Shown here: positions 6,895-12,978 of the stretch, piece after piece
How positions within the stretch are numbered: the stretch's first letter is position 1
Layout of the letters: each line of letters starts with the position of its first letter
Virus record (IMG/VR): IMGVR_UViG_3300005466_000060
Span: 1-27,333 of that record
Reading direction: 5' to 3' (one strand)
Source of the DNA: a virus
Length of the DNA stretch: 27,333 bases
The notes under the pieces: model-generated
Told to the model about the DNA's origin: nothing
Databases searched by the model: none
Seen by the model: the letters and a program-made list of their open reading frames with translations, nothing else
Made by a program: the position numbers and the translations under genes

Positions 6895-7086
6895 TTATTT
6901 CTTGTGTGGTTTAAATGGAAACTTTGATGATCTGAAGTATACATGTGTTTTAAATGCATGCTTTCTCCCAGTAGCAAGCCATGTACGCGTCTCACTTTTT
7001 GTCATGCTATCAGATATAGCTTCGGTAATTCCGTTAAGCCTATTTCTTGCAGTTATGCAGTATCTTTGCTCTATCTCGTCGCTCAT
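6895..7086 (-). CDS. Small basic hypothetical protein, 63 aa
   Basis: ATGA overlap with the upstream gene and a stop 4 nt before the next start support a real gene in the operon. The C-terminal half is basic and aromatic (HVYFRSSKFPFKPHKK). No motif recognised. Confidence 0.55.
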   Translation of the reverse strand: MSDEIEQRYCITARNRLNGITEAISDSMTKSETRTWLATGRKHAFKTHVYFRSSKFPFKPHKK

Positions 7087-7340
7087 CCCTTCACCTCGTT
7101 TTCGTTCTTCAGCGCTCTAATTGCAGCTTCTTTTAACCCCTCCAAGTGGCGAATAGCTGCTATCCATGTCTGAACCTGGCCGCTCTGCATCGACTCCAGC
7201 ATATGGTCAATGGCCTCAAACTTCCCCTGAATCCTGCCCTGCTCGAAGCCACGTTCGTATTCTGGCGTAGTAAGGATTGCGGTTTGCAACGGCTTCTTCG
7301 CTACAATGTCTTTCAGCTTATCTCTCGTTTCGTCGGTCAT
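7083..7340 (-). CDS. Helical hypothetical protein, 85 aa
   Basis: Almost wholly helical by eye, with a central segment (YERGFEQGRIQGKFEAIDHML) and a charged end. ATGA overlaps on both sides place it firmly in the operon. No family recognised. Confidence 0.6.
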   Translation of the reverse strand: MTDETRDKLKDIVAKKPLQTAILTTPEYERGFEQGRIQGKFEAIDHMLESMQSGQVQTWIAAIRHLEGLKEAAIRALKNENEVKG

Positions 7341-7513
7341 GGATTCCGTTTAAAGTTTGTTATTCCGCGCTTCGAAAGCTCCTGTTTGATCTCAGCAATT
7401 TCATTCAGATATTTTGAACGCTTATCACCAAGCTCATCGCATATACGTTCTTTCGTCGCCAGTTTGTCAAGCAACACCTCAACCGTGTCATGGAAAAACT
7501 TTGGTGTTTTCAT
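7337..7513 (-). CDS. Small helical hypothetical protein, 58 aa
   Basis: ATG at 7513 and stop at 7337-7339; both ends overlap the neighbouring genes by ATGA. The product is charged and helical with a heptad-like run (VEVLLDKLATKERICDELG), so it may form a coiled coil. The double ATGA coupling is strong support despite the small size. Confidence 0.6.
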   Translation of the reverse strand: MKTPKFFHDTVEVLLDKLATKERICDELGDKRSKYLNEIAEIKQELSKRGITNFKRNP

Positions 7514-7683
7514 ACGATTTTAACTTTTACGAACTTCTTCCCCGCGACCTCCACGACCTCGGCGTCGTACATCTTGAATCTACCACGCAGGTGCTTCAGG
7601 TTATGCCACCGGTAGATGGTATCCCTCGCTACCCCGATCTTATTCGCGAACTCGGCGAACGTGTATTGCTTTCCTTTCTTCAT
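7510..7683 (-). CDS. Small helix-turn-helix DNA-binding protein (excisionase/MerR-like), 57 aa
   Basis: Residues 7-28 (YTFAEFANKIGVARDTIYRW) read as a helix-turn-helix of the MerR/excisionase type, followed by a short basic strand-rich end. Such small proteins regulate transcription or bend DNA in recombination. No integrase is visible in this window. Starts and stops overlap both neighbours by ATGA. The call as a DNA-binding protein is reasonably safe, the biological role is not. Confidence 0.65.
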   Translation of the reverse strand: MKKGKQYTFAEFANKIGVARDTIYRWHNLKHLRGRFKMYDAEVVEVAGKKFVKVKIV

Positions 7684-8063
7684 ATCTTATCATTTTCGTA
7701 TACCGCGAGTCCATCATCTTTCAGACCGAATATGTCAAATCCTTTTCTTAGCAGATATAGCATAGTATCTGCACTGAACATATACCTTTGCTTGAAGTAT
7801 TCTATATAAGCTATACGCGGCTCTTCATCATCACACCAACCTATTTCCTTGGCCTCCTCATCGCTCATCGACTCCGGCGGGCGTAGGATTAGCTTTACTT
7901 CTCCTAAAGTAAAAGCGAATACATTATCCCCACGGTCACAAATAACCTGGTTATATTCTCTTGGATCAAGATCAGATTTAAAATACAGGAATTTACATTC
8001 ACCATATGGAGTGCTGATTTTACAGCCAGTGTATAGGTGCAGATAATCGCGTATGTCTTTCAT
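7680..8063 (-). CDS. Hypothetical phage protein, 127 aa
   Basis: The frame extends upstream, but the ATG at 8063 is preferred: MKDIRDYLHLYTGCKI looks like a natural start and a promoter-like element ends only 4 nt upstream. The protein is acidic, with strands in the first half and helices in the second (DTMLYLLRKGFDIFGL). No known family is recognised. Confidence 0.65.
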   Translation of the reverse strand: MKDIRDYLHLYTGCKISTPYGECKFLYFKSDLDPREYNQVICDRGDNVFAFTLGEVKLILRPPESMSDEEAKEIGWCDDEEPRIAYIEYFKQRYMFSADTMLYLLRKGFDIFGLKDDGLAVYENDKI

Positions 8064-8067
8064 GTCG

Positions 8068-8098
8068 TAAATATAAGACAAAGTTGTTAAGATGCAAA
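8068..8098 (-). promoter_or_regulatory. Possible internal Bacteroidota-type promoter
   Basis: Minus-strand TTTG (plus 8095-8098), 19-nt spacer, then TATATTTA (plus 8068-8075), one base from the consensus TAnnTTTG. It fills the only gap (8064-8098) in this part of the operon. Transcription from it would start at or next to the ATG at 8063, giving a nearly leaderless mRNA. Confidence 0.35.
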
Positions 8099-8368
8099 TT
8101 AGTTCGAATATATTCCCCAGATCTCGATCACGGCTTTCATAGGACTGGCATTCCATGGGCAGATATATTGATGTGTCTCCGCATGAATAACCCGGTTGAT
8201 CTGCCGCATATTAAGAATTGGAACTGGATCGTTTAACAGGTCGTTAATAGTTATTTCCGATTCTGAATACGGGGGAAGCGCTTTGTCTCCGGTTGCGATG
8301 AACTGCATCCTCTTCGTCTCTCCCATCATGCGGGCCACTAGCGCGATAAATTCGGTTTCGTTTTTCAT
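8099..8368 (-). CDS. Hypothetical protein, 89 aa
   Basis: Soluble, mixed secondary structure, no motif recognised. The start overlaps the methyltransferase stop by ATGA, so it is translationally coupled to it. Confidence 0.6.
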   Translation of the reverse strand: MKNETEFIALVARMMGETKRMQFIATGDKALPPYSESEITINDLLNDPVPILNMRQINRVIHAETHQYICPWNASPMKAVIEIWGIYSN

Positions 8369-9216
8369 AGTGTTATTGCTTCGATTGCCTTGAAGATTTG
8401 GAACGCAACTTGCGGGACGATGGCGTTTCCTGCGGCGTGAATGGAAGATCGCACCAGTCCGGAGGGTATCCCATCATTTCCAATACGTATCGGTGACTGA
8501 GTAGGGAATCGTGCCCATGTGCCAATTTCACAGATTTCGTTATTGACTCCTGATTCATGCCTTGGCTCGCCTTGAATCCGTCGTATGCTTGAGGCGTTGG
8601 CAATAGTCCTTTCTTGGCTAATTCGTTGAGGCTCGGGCCAAATCCATTTCCGTTCTTTTTCATCGACTTTGCCTTTATTCTGCGATTGTTCAGTTTCTCC
8701 ATATCCACGTCTCCGGGCATCATTGCTGTTGGAGTAGGCAATAAACCAACATCTATTACGACGGTGTGGAGCACCGACACCAGCAGCCGGAAGTATAACC
8801 GGTGTGACTTGGTAGCCTTGATTTTCCAAGTCACTGCACACCATTTCGAAGACCAGCCCTTTTGACCAATTAATGATGCCGAAAACATTTTCGCCCACGA
8901 CCCAGCCCGGTTGAATTTCTCGAACGACTCTAAGCATTTCCGGCCAGAGATGCCGGGGGTCATCAGTTCCGAGTCGTTTTCCGGCCGTGCTGAATGGCTG
9001 ACAAGGGAATCCTCCGGTAATAATGTCAACTGCGCCCCTATATTTCGTACCGTCGAATTCTTTAATGTCTCCATATCGTTTGGTTTGCGGGAAATTCTTT
9101 GCTAAAACCTTCTGACAGAATGCGTCCTTCTCAACTTGGAACACGTTGTTCCATCCCATCCATTGAGCGGCCAAGTCGAACCCACCTATACCAGAAAATA
9201 AGCTAGCGTGATTCAT
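8365..9216 (-). CDS. dcm-like: DNA (cytosine-5-)-methyltransferase (283 aa)
   Basis: All key C5-methyltransferase motifs are present: motif I FSGIGGF (7-13) for SAM binding, motif IV GGFPCQPFS with catalytic Cys72, motif VI ENV (109-111), motif VIII as HRRNR (151-155), and motif X GNAIVPQVAFQIF near 266-278. The target recognition part between motifs VIII and IX is short, about 80 residues. It should methylate cytosine in phage DNA, most likely to block host restriction, and no cognate endonuclease is visible. From residue 48 onward nearly the whole gene is also open in a second frame on the same strand (see 8373-9074). Coupled by ATGA to both neighbours. Confidence 0.95.
   Translation of the reverse strand: MNHASLFSGIGGFDLAAQWMGWNNVFQVEKDAFCQKVLAKNFPQTKRYGDIKEFDGTKYRGAVDIITGGFPCQPFSTAGKRLGTDDPRHLWPEMLRVVREIQPGWVVGENVFGIINWSKGLVFEMVCSDLENQGYQVTPVILPAAGVGAPHRRNRCWFIAYSNSNDARRRGYGETEQSQNKGKVDEKERKWIWPEPQRISQERTIANASSIRRIQGEPRHESGVNNEICEIGTWARFPTQSPIRIGNDGIPSGLVRSSIHAAGNAIVPQVAFQIFKAIEAITL
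8373..9074 (-). CDS. Overprinted ORF inside the C5-methyltransferase gene (233 aa)
   Basis: This frame is shifted +1 from the methyltransferase and stays open from an ATG at 9074 for 233 codons, covering about 82 percent of the enzyme gene. It does not read like a random shadow frame. It has SGRKCLESFEKF (43-54), GSWAKMFSASL (58-68), a WSS..C.VTWKIKATKS block (74-90) and HRLYFRL (91-97), two GLLPTP motifs (110-115 and 156-161), and a terminal MMGYPPDWCDLPF (200-212). From memory, proteins with these motifs occur widely in phages and metagenomes associated with C5-methyltransferases, but I cannot search. Function unknown; it could assist or regulate methylation. Confidence 0.55.
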   Translation of the reverse strand: METLKNSTVRNIGAQLTLLPEDSLVSHSARPENDSELMTPGISGRKCLESFEKFNRAGSWAKMFSASLIGQKGWSSKWCAVTWKIKATKSHRLYFRLLVSVLHTVVIDVGLLPTPTAMMPGDVDMEKLNNRRIKAKSMKKNGNGFGPSLNELAKKGLLPTPQAYDGFKASQGMNQESITKSVKLAHGHDSLLSHRYVLEMMGYPPDWCDLPFTPQETPSSRKLRSKSSRQSKQ

Positions 9217-9440
9217 TCCAGTTCAAATAAAAGGTTGTTCAGTTCCAGTCCGATGATCGCCCACATGGCTTTCTTATCAGGGTCTTTCTCGCTTCGTATG
9301 CGGGCTTTGATCCCATTGCAAACCTGGCGCACGGTGTTGCTCATCTTGTTTCGGCTATTCCGCTTAGGGAATATGTTGTACGAGTCGCCAGGATTACCGG
9401 ATTTGAACTTCGTCTTAACTTTGGCGTAGTCATGCTTCAT
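9213..9440 (-). CDS. Small basic hypothetical protein, 75 aa
   Basis: The stop overlaps the methyltransferase start (ATGA) and the start overlaps the upstream gene by 11 nt. The first half is Lys/Arg/Asn-rich and the second half is helical (KKAMWAIIGLELNNLLFELE). No family recognised. Confidence 0.6.
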   Translation of the reverse strand: MKHDYAKVKTKFKSGNPGDSYNIFPKRNSRNKMSNTVRQVCNGIKARIRSEKDPDKKAMWAIIGLELNNLLFELE

Positions 9441-10221
9441 CTTGTGTTTCGTTAAGTAGTTTCTTCGCCTTTCTGTGATACCCTTCTTTCTGGAAATCTG
9501 CTATCCATTGAAGGCGACGTTGTTTACGCTCTGGGCCATAAGGCTGCAATCTGAAGTGACCTCTTACATTGAAGGCGCCAGACGATACAAGATTCGTGTA
9601 CCATGTAGAGTCAATTACGGTAATGTCGGCGCTTGTCTTGTTGTTGTAGATTGCGTTTACCCTTCTATCATCCCATATCTGCGTATTAGGCTTCATGACC
9701 TTGGTTTCCACCTCGGCAAAATTGATGAACAGTTCAGCCGACAGTATTGTATACAATACGACATTCAATATTTCATCGTGAGTTTGAATGTTTAATATTG
9801 GTGGTATATCAGGGTAAGACCTGAAATGGAGGAGTTCGCTATCCAGTCGGTCAACGAAAACAGAAAACAGCATGCCAAATGCCGGTTTGTTAGGCACAAT
9901 AAAATGAGTCTGTCCATGAATGTTAATTCGATCACCCTCCACCAATAGAACGTAATGCAACACATGCGGATTTCCAGCCTTAGACATGTATATTAGTGAA
10001 CGACACGAATCAGTCAATTCCTTACGATGCGGCACAAGCTTTTTGTAATAGGTGAACATTGGGTCAATAATCGGCTTTGCTAGATAAGTCCGAACTGTAT
10101 CAGCGATAACGATCATTGATGCCATTTTATCCATTGTGACTTGATCAATAATTCCTACATAATTCTTAAGAACTATAGCATGATCAAAAAGTGCTGGGAA
10201 TCGTTCTTTATCAATTCTCAT
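9430..10221 (-). CDS. Conserved-looking hypothetical phage protein, 263 aa
   Basis: A soluble protein with a long mixed alpha/beta N-terminal part and a distinctive C-terminal block of about 60 residues: DSTWYTNLVSSGAFNVRGHF, then RLQPYGPERKQRRLQWI and a basic tail (GYHRKAKKLL). The GHFRLQPYG...R..RRL..I pattern looks like a short conserved module, possibly nucleic-acid binding because of its basic charge, but I cannot name a family. It lies between replication-like genes and the methyltransferase. Confidence 0.6.
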   Translation of the reverse strand: MRIDKERFPALFDHAIVLKNYVGIIDQVTMDKMASMIVIADTVRTYLAKPIIDPMFTYYKKLVPHRKELTDSCRSLIYMSKAGNPHVLHYVLLVEGDRINIHGQTHFIVPNKPAFGMLFSVFVDRLDSELLHFRSYPDIPPILNIQTHDEILNVVLYTILSAELFINFAEVETKVMKPNTQIWDDRRVNAIYNNKTSADITVIDSTWYTNLVSSGAFNVRGHFRLQPYGPERKQRRLQWIADFQKEGYHRKAKKLLNETQDEA

Positions 10222-10238
10222 TTCCGTCTGTTTAGCGT

Positions 10239-10442
10239 TTAATCATCTTCTGATAGATCGTAATTTTCAATCAATTCCGTGATGTTTTTTAGAAGATGTT
10301 CAGCATCACGTTTCGAAAGGCATATATATCCTGCATACATATCAAGATCAGGATTCCCTACACTTATATATAGCTTGCCTTTATCGTTCACGAATACGTC
10401 CATCTCGTGGCCATCTTTGTCTGTATACACTGTTCTAGTCAT
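10239..10442 (-). CDS. Small acidic hypothetical protein, 67 aa
   Basis: Strand-rich first half (TDKDGHEMDVFVNDKGKLYISVG) followed by a helix (RDAEHLLKNITELIENY), a small alpha/beta fold. It overlaps the upstream gene by 8 nt. No family recognised. Confidence 0.6.
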   Translation of the reverse strand: MTRTVYTDKDGHEMDVFVNDKGKLYISVGNPDLDMYAGYICLSKRDAEHLLKNITELIENYDLSEDD

Positions 10443-11013
10443 TTTCAGGTTTAGATTTTATTTCAGAGCTGATCGATTCTTTAAGGCGTTGAGCCCGGAA
10501 CTTGCTATAGGCGTCGTCTCCTTTCAGCCATGGGTCAGACTTGACCTCGCGCAACGCGGTACCTTCTTCAAGTCTTTTGCGAAACGATTCGTAGTCAACG
10601 TCCGGTAATTTTTCATTAGACACGGCTTTCAGTTTGTTGTGTTCAGCTTCGCGCTCTGCTGCCTTTTTGTCAAGGATAATAGCCATCCACCTTTGTATCC
10701 GGTCGGGAGTCAGGCGCCAATTAGATTCTGTGTTACCGCGTTCGTCCTGCGTGGGCGGCGGGTTCTTCAGCACGGTCATGATCGTATCAAGGTCCTCCCA
10801 TTGATAGTTGTCGTAGGTCCACTCAGCCAGGTACACGGCGTTGTCAGCGTCGAAGTTTGGCACCTGGTAAAGCTTCTGCAAGCGCATCAACGCCTCAGCC
10901 AGTTGCTTTAGAACTGCCGTTTTGCTGGCCTGCTCCCGGAGAATGACGTTTGTTGATAAGGTCGTCAATCCTGCTGCTTGCTGTGAAGGGACTGGTTTTG
11001 ACTGCTCGTGCAT
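10435..11013 (-). CDS. Probable replication accessory protein, 192 aa
   Basis: Residues 45-115 carry a pattern that I associate with a protein paired with replication initiator or loader-like proteins in Bacteroidota phages: LYQVPNF, a helix ending YDNYQWEDLDTIMTVLKNPP, then NWRLTPDRIQRWMAIIL. The remainder is charged and helical. The ATG at 11013 gives a 119-nt overlap in another frame with the upstream gene; a shorter start at Met43 would remove it but would cut into a likely helix. Function is inferred from neighbourhood and memory of the pattern only. Confidence 0.5.
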   Translation of the reverse strand: MHEQSKPVPSQQAAGLTTLSTNVILREQASKTAVLKQLAEALMRLQKLYQVPNFDADNAVYLAEWTYDNYQWEDLDTIMTVLKNPPPTQDERGNTESNWRLTPDRIQRWMAIILDKKAAEREAEHNKLKAVSNEKLPDVDYESFRKRLEEGTALREVKSDPWLKGDDAYSKFRAQRLKESISSEIKSKPEND

Positions 11014-11296
11014 ATGCTACATTGAATTTGCTGTTGACTATTGAAATTTCCAGGTGATCCAAGATCCATTGATCGTTGAGTGCGGCAAGGAATCCTTTCA
11101 GGCTATTGATAACCATCTCGGGACCTGTGTCCATCCCCTTTTGTTTAAGCTTTGTTTCGATCTTCATCAACAACTGCTTAAGATGGAATCCGTCCTTTTT
11201 GTCGAACACGTATTCCTCTCCTGTCTTATTCCGGTAGAATGAATACCATACATCAACCGCCGATTTATACAGCGGGTTTGGTTCCTTTTTTGCCAT
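10895..11296 (-). CDS. Probable phage replication protein (loader/organiser-like), 133 aa
   Basis: Residues 8-95 resemble the short helical proteins found at the head of replication modules in Bacteroidota phages: DVWYSFYRNKTGEEYVF, a loop, GFHLKQLLMKIETKL, then SLKGFLAALNDQWILD and a SIVNSKFNVAYAR motif. The C-terminal 40 residues are polar and possibly disordered (SPGAGQQNGSSKATG); they are the part that overlaps the next gene in another frame. A role in helicase loading or origin binding is inference. It overlaps the upstream zinc-knuckle/HTH gene by 32 nt. Confidence 0.5.
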   Translation of the reverse strand: MAKKEPNPLYKSAVDVWYSFYRNKTGEEYVFDKKDGFHLKQLLMKIETKLKQKGMDTGPEMVINSLKGFLAALNDQWILDHLEISIVNSKFNVAYARAVKTSPFTASSRIDDLINKRHSPGAGQQNGSSKATG

Positions 11297-11498
11297 GATC
11301 TTTGAGTATAAGGTAAACTGAACGTACAGACTTATAGCCTAATGCTCTTTGAATCTGTCGTAGGCTGTGACCTTTTTCGTGAAGTTTGTGAACAATCTCC
11401 CGTTTAACTTCGACTCTATCCACATCAAGTATTCGAGGATCTTCGATCTTTCCTGTCCCTCCGCATATCGGGCAATCTGTATTCCTTTTTTTTGTCAT
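11265..11498 (-). CDS. Small regulator with CxxC knuckle and helix-turn-helix (77 aa)
   Basis: Residues 9-16 are CPICGGTG, a half zinc knuckle of the DnaJ/RRNPP type, followed by a basic helix and then a helix-turn-helix-like segment (HEKGHSLRQIQRALGYKSVRSVYLIL, about 41-65). This suggests sequence-specific DNA binding. It is the first gene of the 7.7-kb leftward operon and its ATG lies 4 nt after a perfect -7 promoter element. An autoregulatory or early-gene control role is plausible. Confidence 0.65.
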   Translation of the reverse strand: MTKKRNTDCPICGGTGKIEDPRILDVDRVEVKREIVHKLHEKGHSLRQIQRALGYKSVRSVYLILKDHGKKGTKPAV

Positions 11499-11502
11499 GC
11501 TT

Positions 11503-11535
11503 CAAAGGTAATGTATTATACATACAATATACAAA
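11503..11535 (-). promoter_or_regulatory. Leftward early promoter with perfect Bacteroidota consensus
   Basis: On the minus strand TTTG (plus 11532-11535), 21-nt spacer, TACCTTTG (plus 11503-11510). Both elements match the consensus exactly. The expected start site falls at or beside the ATG at 11498, implying a leaderless or nearly leaderless transcript for the first gene of the operon. Confidence 0.7.
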
Positions 11536-11545
11536 CTGTATAATA
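11514..11545. promoter_or_regulatory. Inverted repeat, candidate operator
   Basis: TATTATACA (11514-11522) and TGTATAATA (11537-11545) are perfect 9-bp inverted copies 14 nt apart. They flank or cover the -33 element and most of the spacer of the early promoter, the right place for a repressor. The HTH product of the adjacent gene is one candidate ligand. Confidence 0.5.
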
Positions 11546-11591
11546 TATTTCTTGCCATCGTTTTTGCAGACCTTAGATTCCGATTTGAGGC

Positions 11592-11648
11592 GGTCAGTGA
11601 AAATAGGTTAGCCCCTCCCCCTCATAGAGACTAACCTATTCACTGACC
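11592..11648. repeat. Long imperfect inverted repeat
   Basis: Arms 11592-11611 and 11631-11648 match over 18 bp, with two extra A residues in the left arm (GGTCAGTGAAAATAGGTTAG versus CTAACCTATTCACTGACC), around a 19-nt loop of C-rich sequence. No T-run follows on either strand, so it is not a standard terminator. It may be the 3' domain of the neighbouring structured RNA or a DNA site such as an origin. Confidence 0.6.
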
Positions 11649-11861
11649 ATAATTTTGCGTCTCCTTGAGTTCTTCATCTCGGCTTGGCTGTCGAGCAGGA
11701 ATACAGGTTACCCACCATGCTCAACATTTAACAGTGATTGCGCGGTATAGTCGGCGTCCTGGCGGGGCTACATACTCACCAGGGGACTTACATACCTATT
11801 GCCTTGGATCGACAATGCGGGCACCGTAGTGCGGCCCTTTACGCGAAAGACCTATAAAAGC

Positions 11862-11915
11862 AGAAAGCCTCAGCGCAATTCGGGCTCTACTCCGAGTGAT
11901 GCGCTAAGGCTTTCT
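11862..11915 (-). terminator. Strong two-part hairpin after the leftward operon
   Basis: AGAAAGCCT (11862-11870) pairs with AGGCTTTCT (11907-11915), AGCGCA (11872-11877) with TGCGCT (11900-11905), and an inner CGG/CCG closes the loop. Leftward it is followed by GCTTTTAT, a weak T-run. It could end transcription of the operon ending at 12030, or be the 5' domain of the candidate RNA. Confidence 0.45.
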
Positions 11916-11933
11916 AAAATCTTTGATCTGTCA

Positions 11934-11965
11934 CAAAGGTAGAGCTTTCTATGCGACGGTCCAAA
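11934..11965 (-). promoter_or_regulatory. Leftward promoter into ORF-less region (proximal of tandem pair)
   Basis: Minus-strand TTTG (plus 11962-11965), 20-nt spacer, TACCTTTG (plus 11934-11941). Both elements are exact consensus. Start site expected near 11928, 13 nt before the first big hairpin. Confidence 0.65.
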
Positions 11966-11992
11966 TATACAGATTCTGTCGATTCTGACAAA
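11962..11992 (-). promoter_or_regulatory. Leftward promoter into ORF-less region (distal of tandem pair)
   Basis: Minus-strand TTTG (plus 11989-11992), 19-nt spacer, TATATTTG (plus 11962-11969). Its -7 element contains the -33 element of the proximal promoter, so the two overlap exactly. Confidence 0.6.
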
Positions 11993-12029
11993 CACTTCCG
12001 CAAATTGACTGCGAGATTGTCATTTTGCG

Positions 12030-12398
12030 TCATTTCACCATCTTCACCACAATAGGCCATCCTGTTGCTGAGATCTGATATTTATAACCGCAGATGCATG
12101 TTGTCTTTGCGCCTTCGATATCTTCCCGATCTGGACCGAATAGCGTAATATGCCCGCATACGCAGTTTATACCGAGCGCCAAGTTATTTTTATCCGAGAA
12201 CGTACATAATTCCTCGCCTTCCGATTGAAGCGTCCTGACACGATCTAAAAGGTAGATCTGCTCTTTGTTCCCGAACTCCAGGGGTACGACCTGTCCGTCC
12301 GCATTGTAAAACTTTCCGTTTTTCAGAATCATAGCAATGAAAGTAAGGTTATGATTATTGTCAAGATAGCGGCGACGCAAATCGCGCAACCCGTTCAT
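12030..12398 (-). CDS. Zinc-ribbon-like hypothetical protein, 122 aa
   Basis: Two CxC pairs, CVCGHITLFG and CICGYKYQI, about 18 residues apart near the C-terminus suggest a small zinc ribbon. The start at 12398 overlaps the upstream stop (ATGA), but an ATG at 12332 (MILKNGKFYNADGQVV) is also attractive. It is the last gene of the leftward recombination operon. No family recognised. Confidence 0.6.
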   Translation of the reverse strand: MNGLRDLRRRYLDNNHNLTFIAMILKNGKFYNADGQVVPLEFGNKEQIYLLDRVRTLQSEGEELCTFSDKNNLALGINCVCGHITLFGPDREDIEGAKTTCICGYKYQISATGWPIVVKMVK

Positions 12399-12697
12399 AG
12401 CGCCTTCTCCGAAGGAAGCATCGCCGCGTACTGCTCCTCCTCGTGATCATCGACGTGATAGTCCGTGTAATCGATCTGCTCATCGACGTGAAGATCCTCA
12501 AGCTCCTGGAAGTGCGACCCGAGATCCTCATCAACGATGTGAGTAGTTCCGAAATCATCAATAACACCGATGAAGTCTGTATCTTTTACATCTGTCCATT
12601 CATACATATTTCCCTGTCTGAACAAAGGCACAATATATGTGCCGTGGCTTCCCGGCTTCATGCCGCGATAAGTCTTAATGCACTGGTATCTCTTCAT
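12395..12697 (-). CDS. Acidic hypothetical protein, 100 aa
   Basis: The first 50 residues form a strand-rich small domain (KTYRGMKPGSHGTYIVPLF) of a kind often seen in phage proteins with SH3-like folds. The last 45 are extremely acidic with a Glu/Asp/His run (DLHVDEQIDYTDYHVDDHEE). An acidic, possibly DNA-mimicking tail is notable, but nothing more can be said. ATGA-coupled to both neighbours. Confidence 0.6.
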   Translation of the reverse strand: MKRYQCIKTYRGMKPGSHGTYIVPLFRQGNMYEWTDVKDTDFIGVIDDFGTTHIVDEDLGSHFQELEDLHVDEQIDYTDYHVDDHEEEQYAAMLPSEKAL

Positions 12698-12978
12698 TGC
12701 TTCGTTAATTTTGGTGCTCGTTGAGATTTCAATTCAAAGGTTACTGTTAATTCTTCTCGCTCATCTTTATCGTTATAAACGTAAGCGTGTAGGACAGATT
12801 TCCTTAAAAGGTATATTTCACCATAATGCCCATTTTCTCGCATGGTCTCGGTAGATGCCTGCATGACCATCATCTGTGAACAATCGATGGGGTTCTTGAG
12901 GTCTAATCCGACAGTCTCTCCGGCGGTCAGCATCAGATCCCGCGTATCTTTTTTGCAATTTGAAATAAAGTCGTTCAT
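12694..12978 (-). CDS. Hypothetical protein, 94 aa
   Basis: The start at 12978 (MNDFISNCKKDTRDL) is chosen because it makes an ATGA overlap with the upstream stop; the frame itself is open further. Helical first half, strand-rich second half (GEIYLLRKSVLHAYVY). Not recognised. Confidence 0.6.
   Translation of the reverse strand: MNDFISNCKKDTRDLMLTAGETVGLDLKNPIDCSQMMVMQASTETMRENGHYGEIYLLRKSVLHAYVYNDKDEREELTVTFELKSQRAPKLTKQ

Larger units (their letters stand above)
11592..11929 (-). ncRNA. Candidate ~340-nt structured RNA or long regulatory leader
   Basis: There is no credible ORF in this stretch, yet two overlapping consensus promoters read into it leftward. In 5' to 3' order the RNA would hold a strong stem 11862-11915 (arms AGAAAGCCT and AGGCTTTCT plus AGCGCA/TGCGCT), smaller hairpins including GGTCTTT/AAAGGGCC, GCAC/GTGC, CCTGG/CCAGG and GAGCA/TGCTC, and the long hairpin 11592-11648. 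It may be a free RNA, or a leader for the operon that begins at 11498. No known RNA family is recognised. The 3' end is uncertain because no T-run terminator is seen. Confidence 0.5.

Noticed and set aside
7510-7683. Excisionase as evidence for a temperate phage
   Set aside because: The small HTH protein could be a Xis, but no integrase, attachment site or repressor is visible, so lifestyle cannot be inferred.
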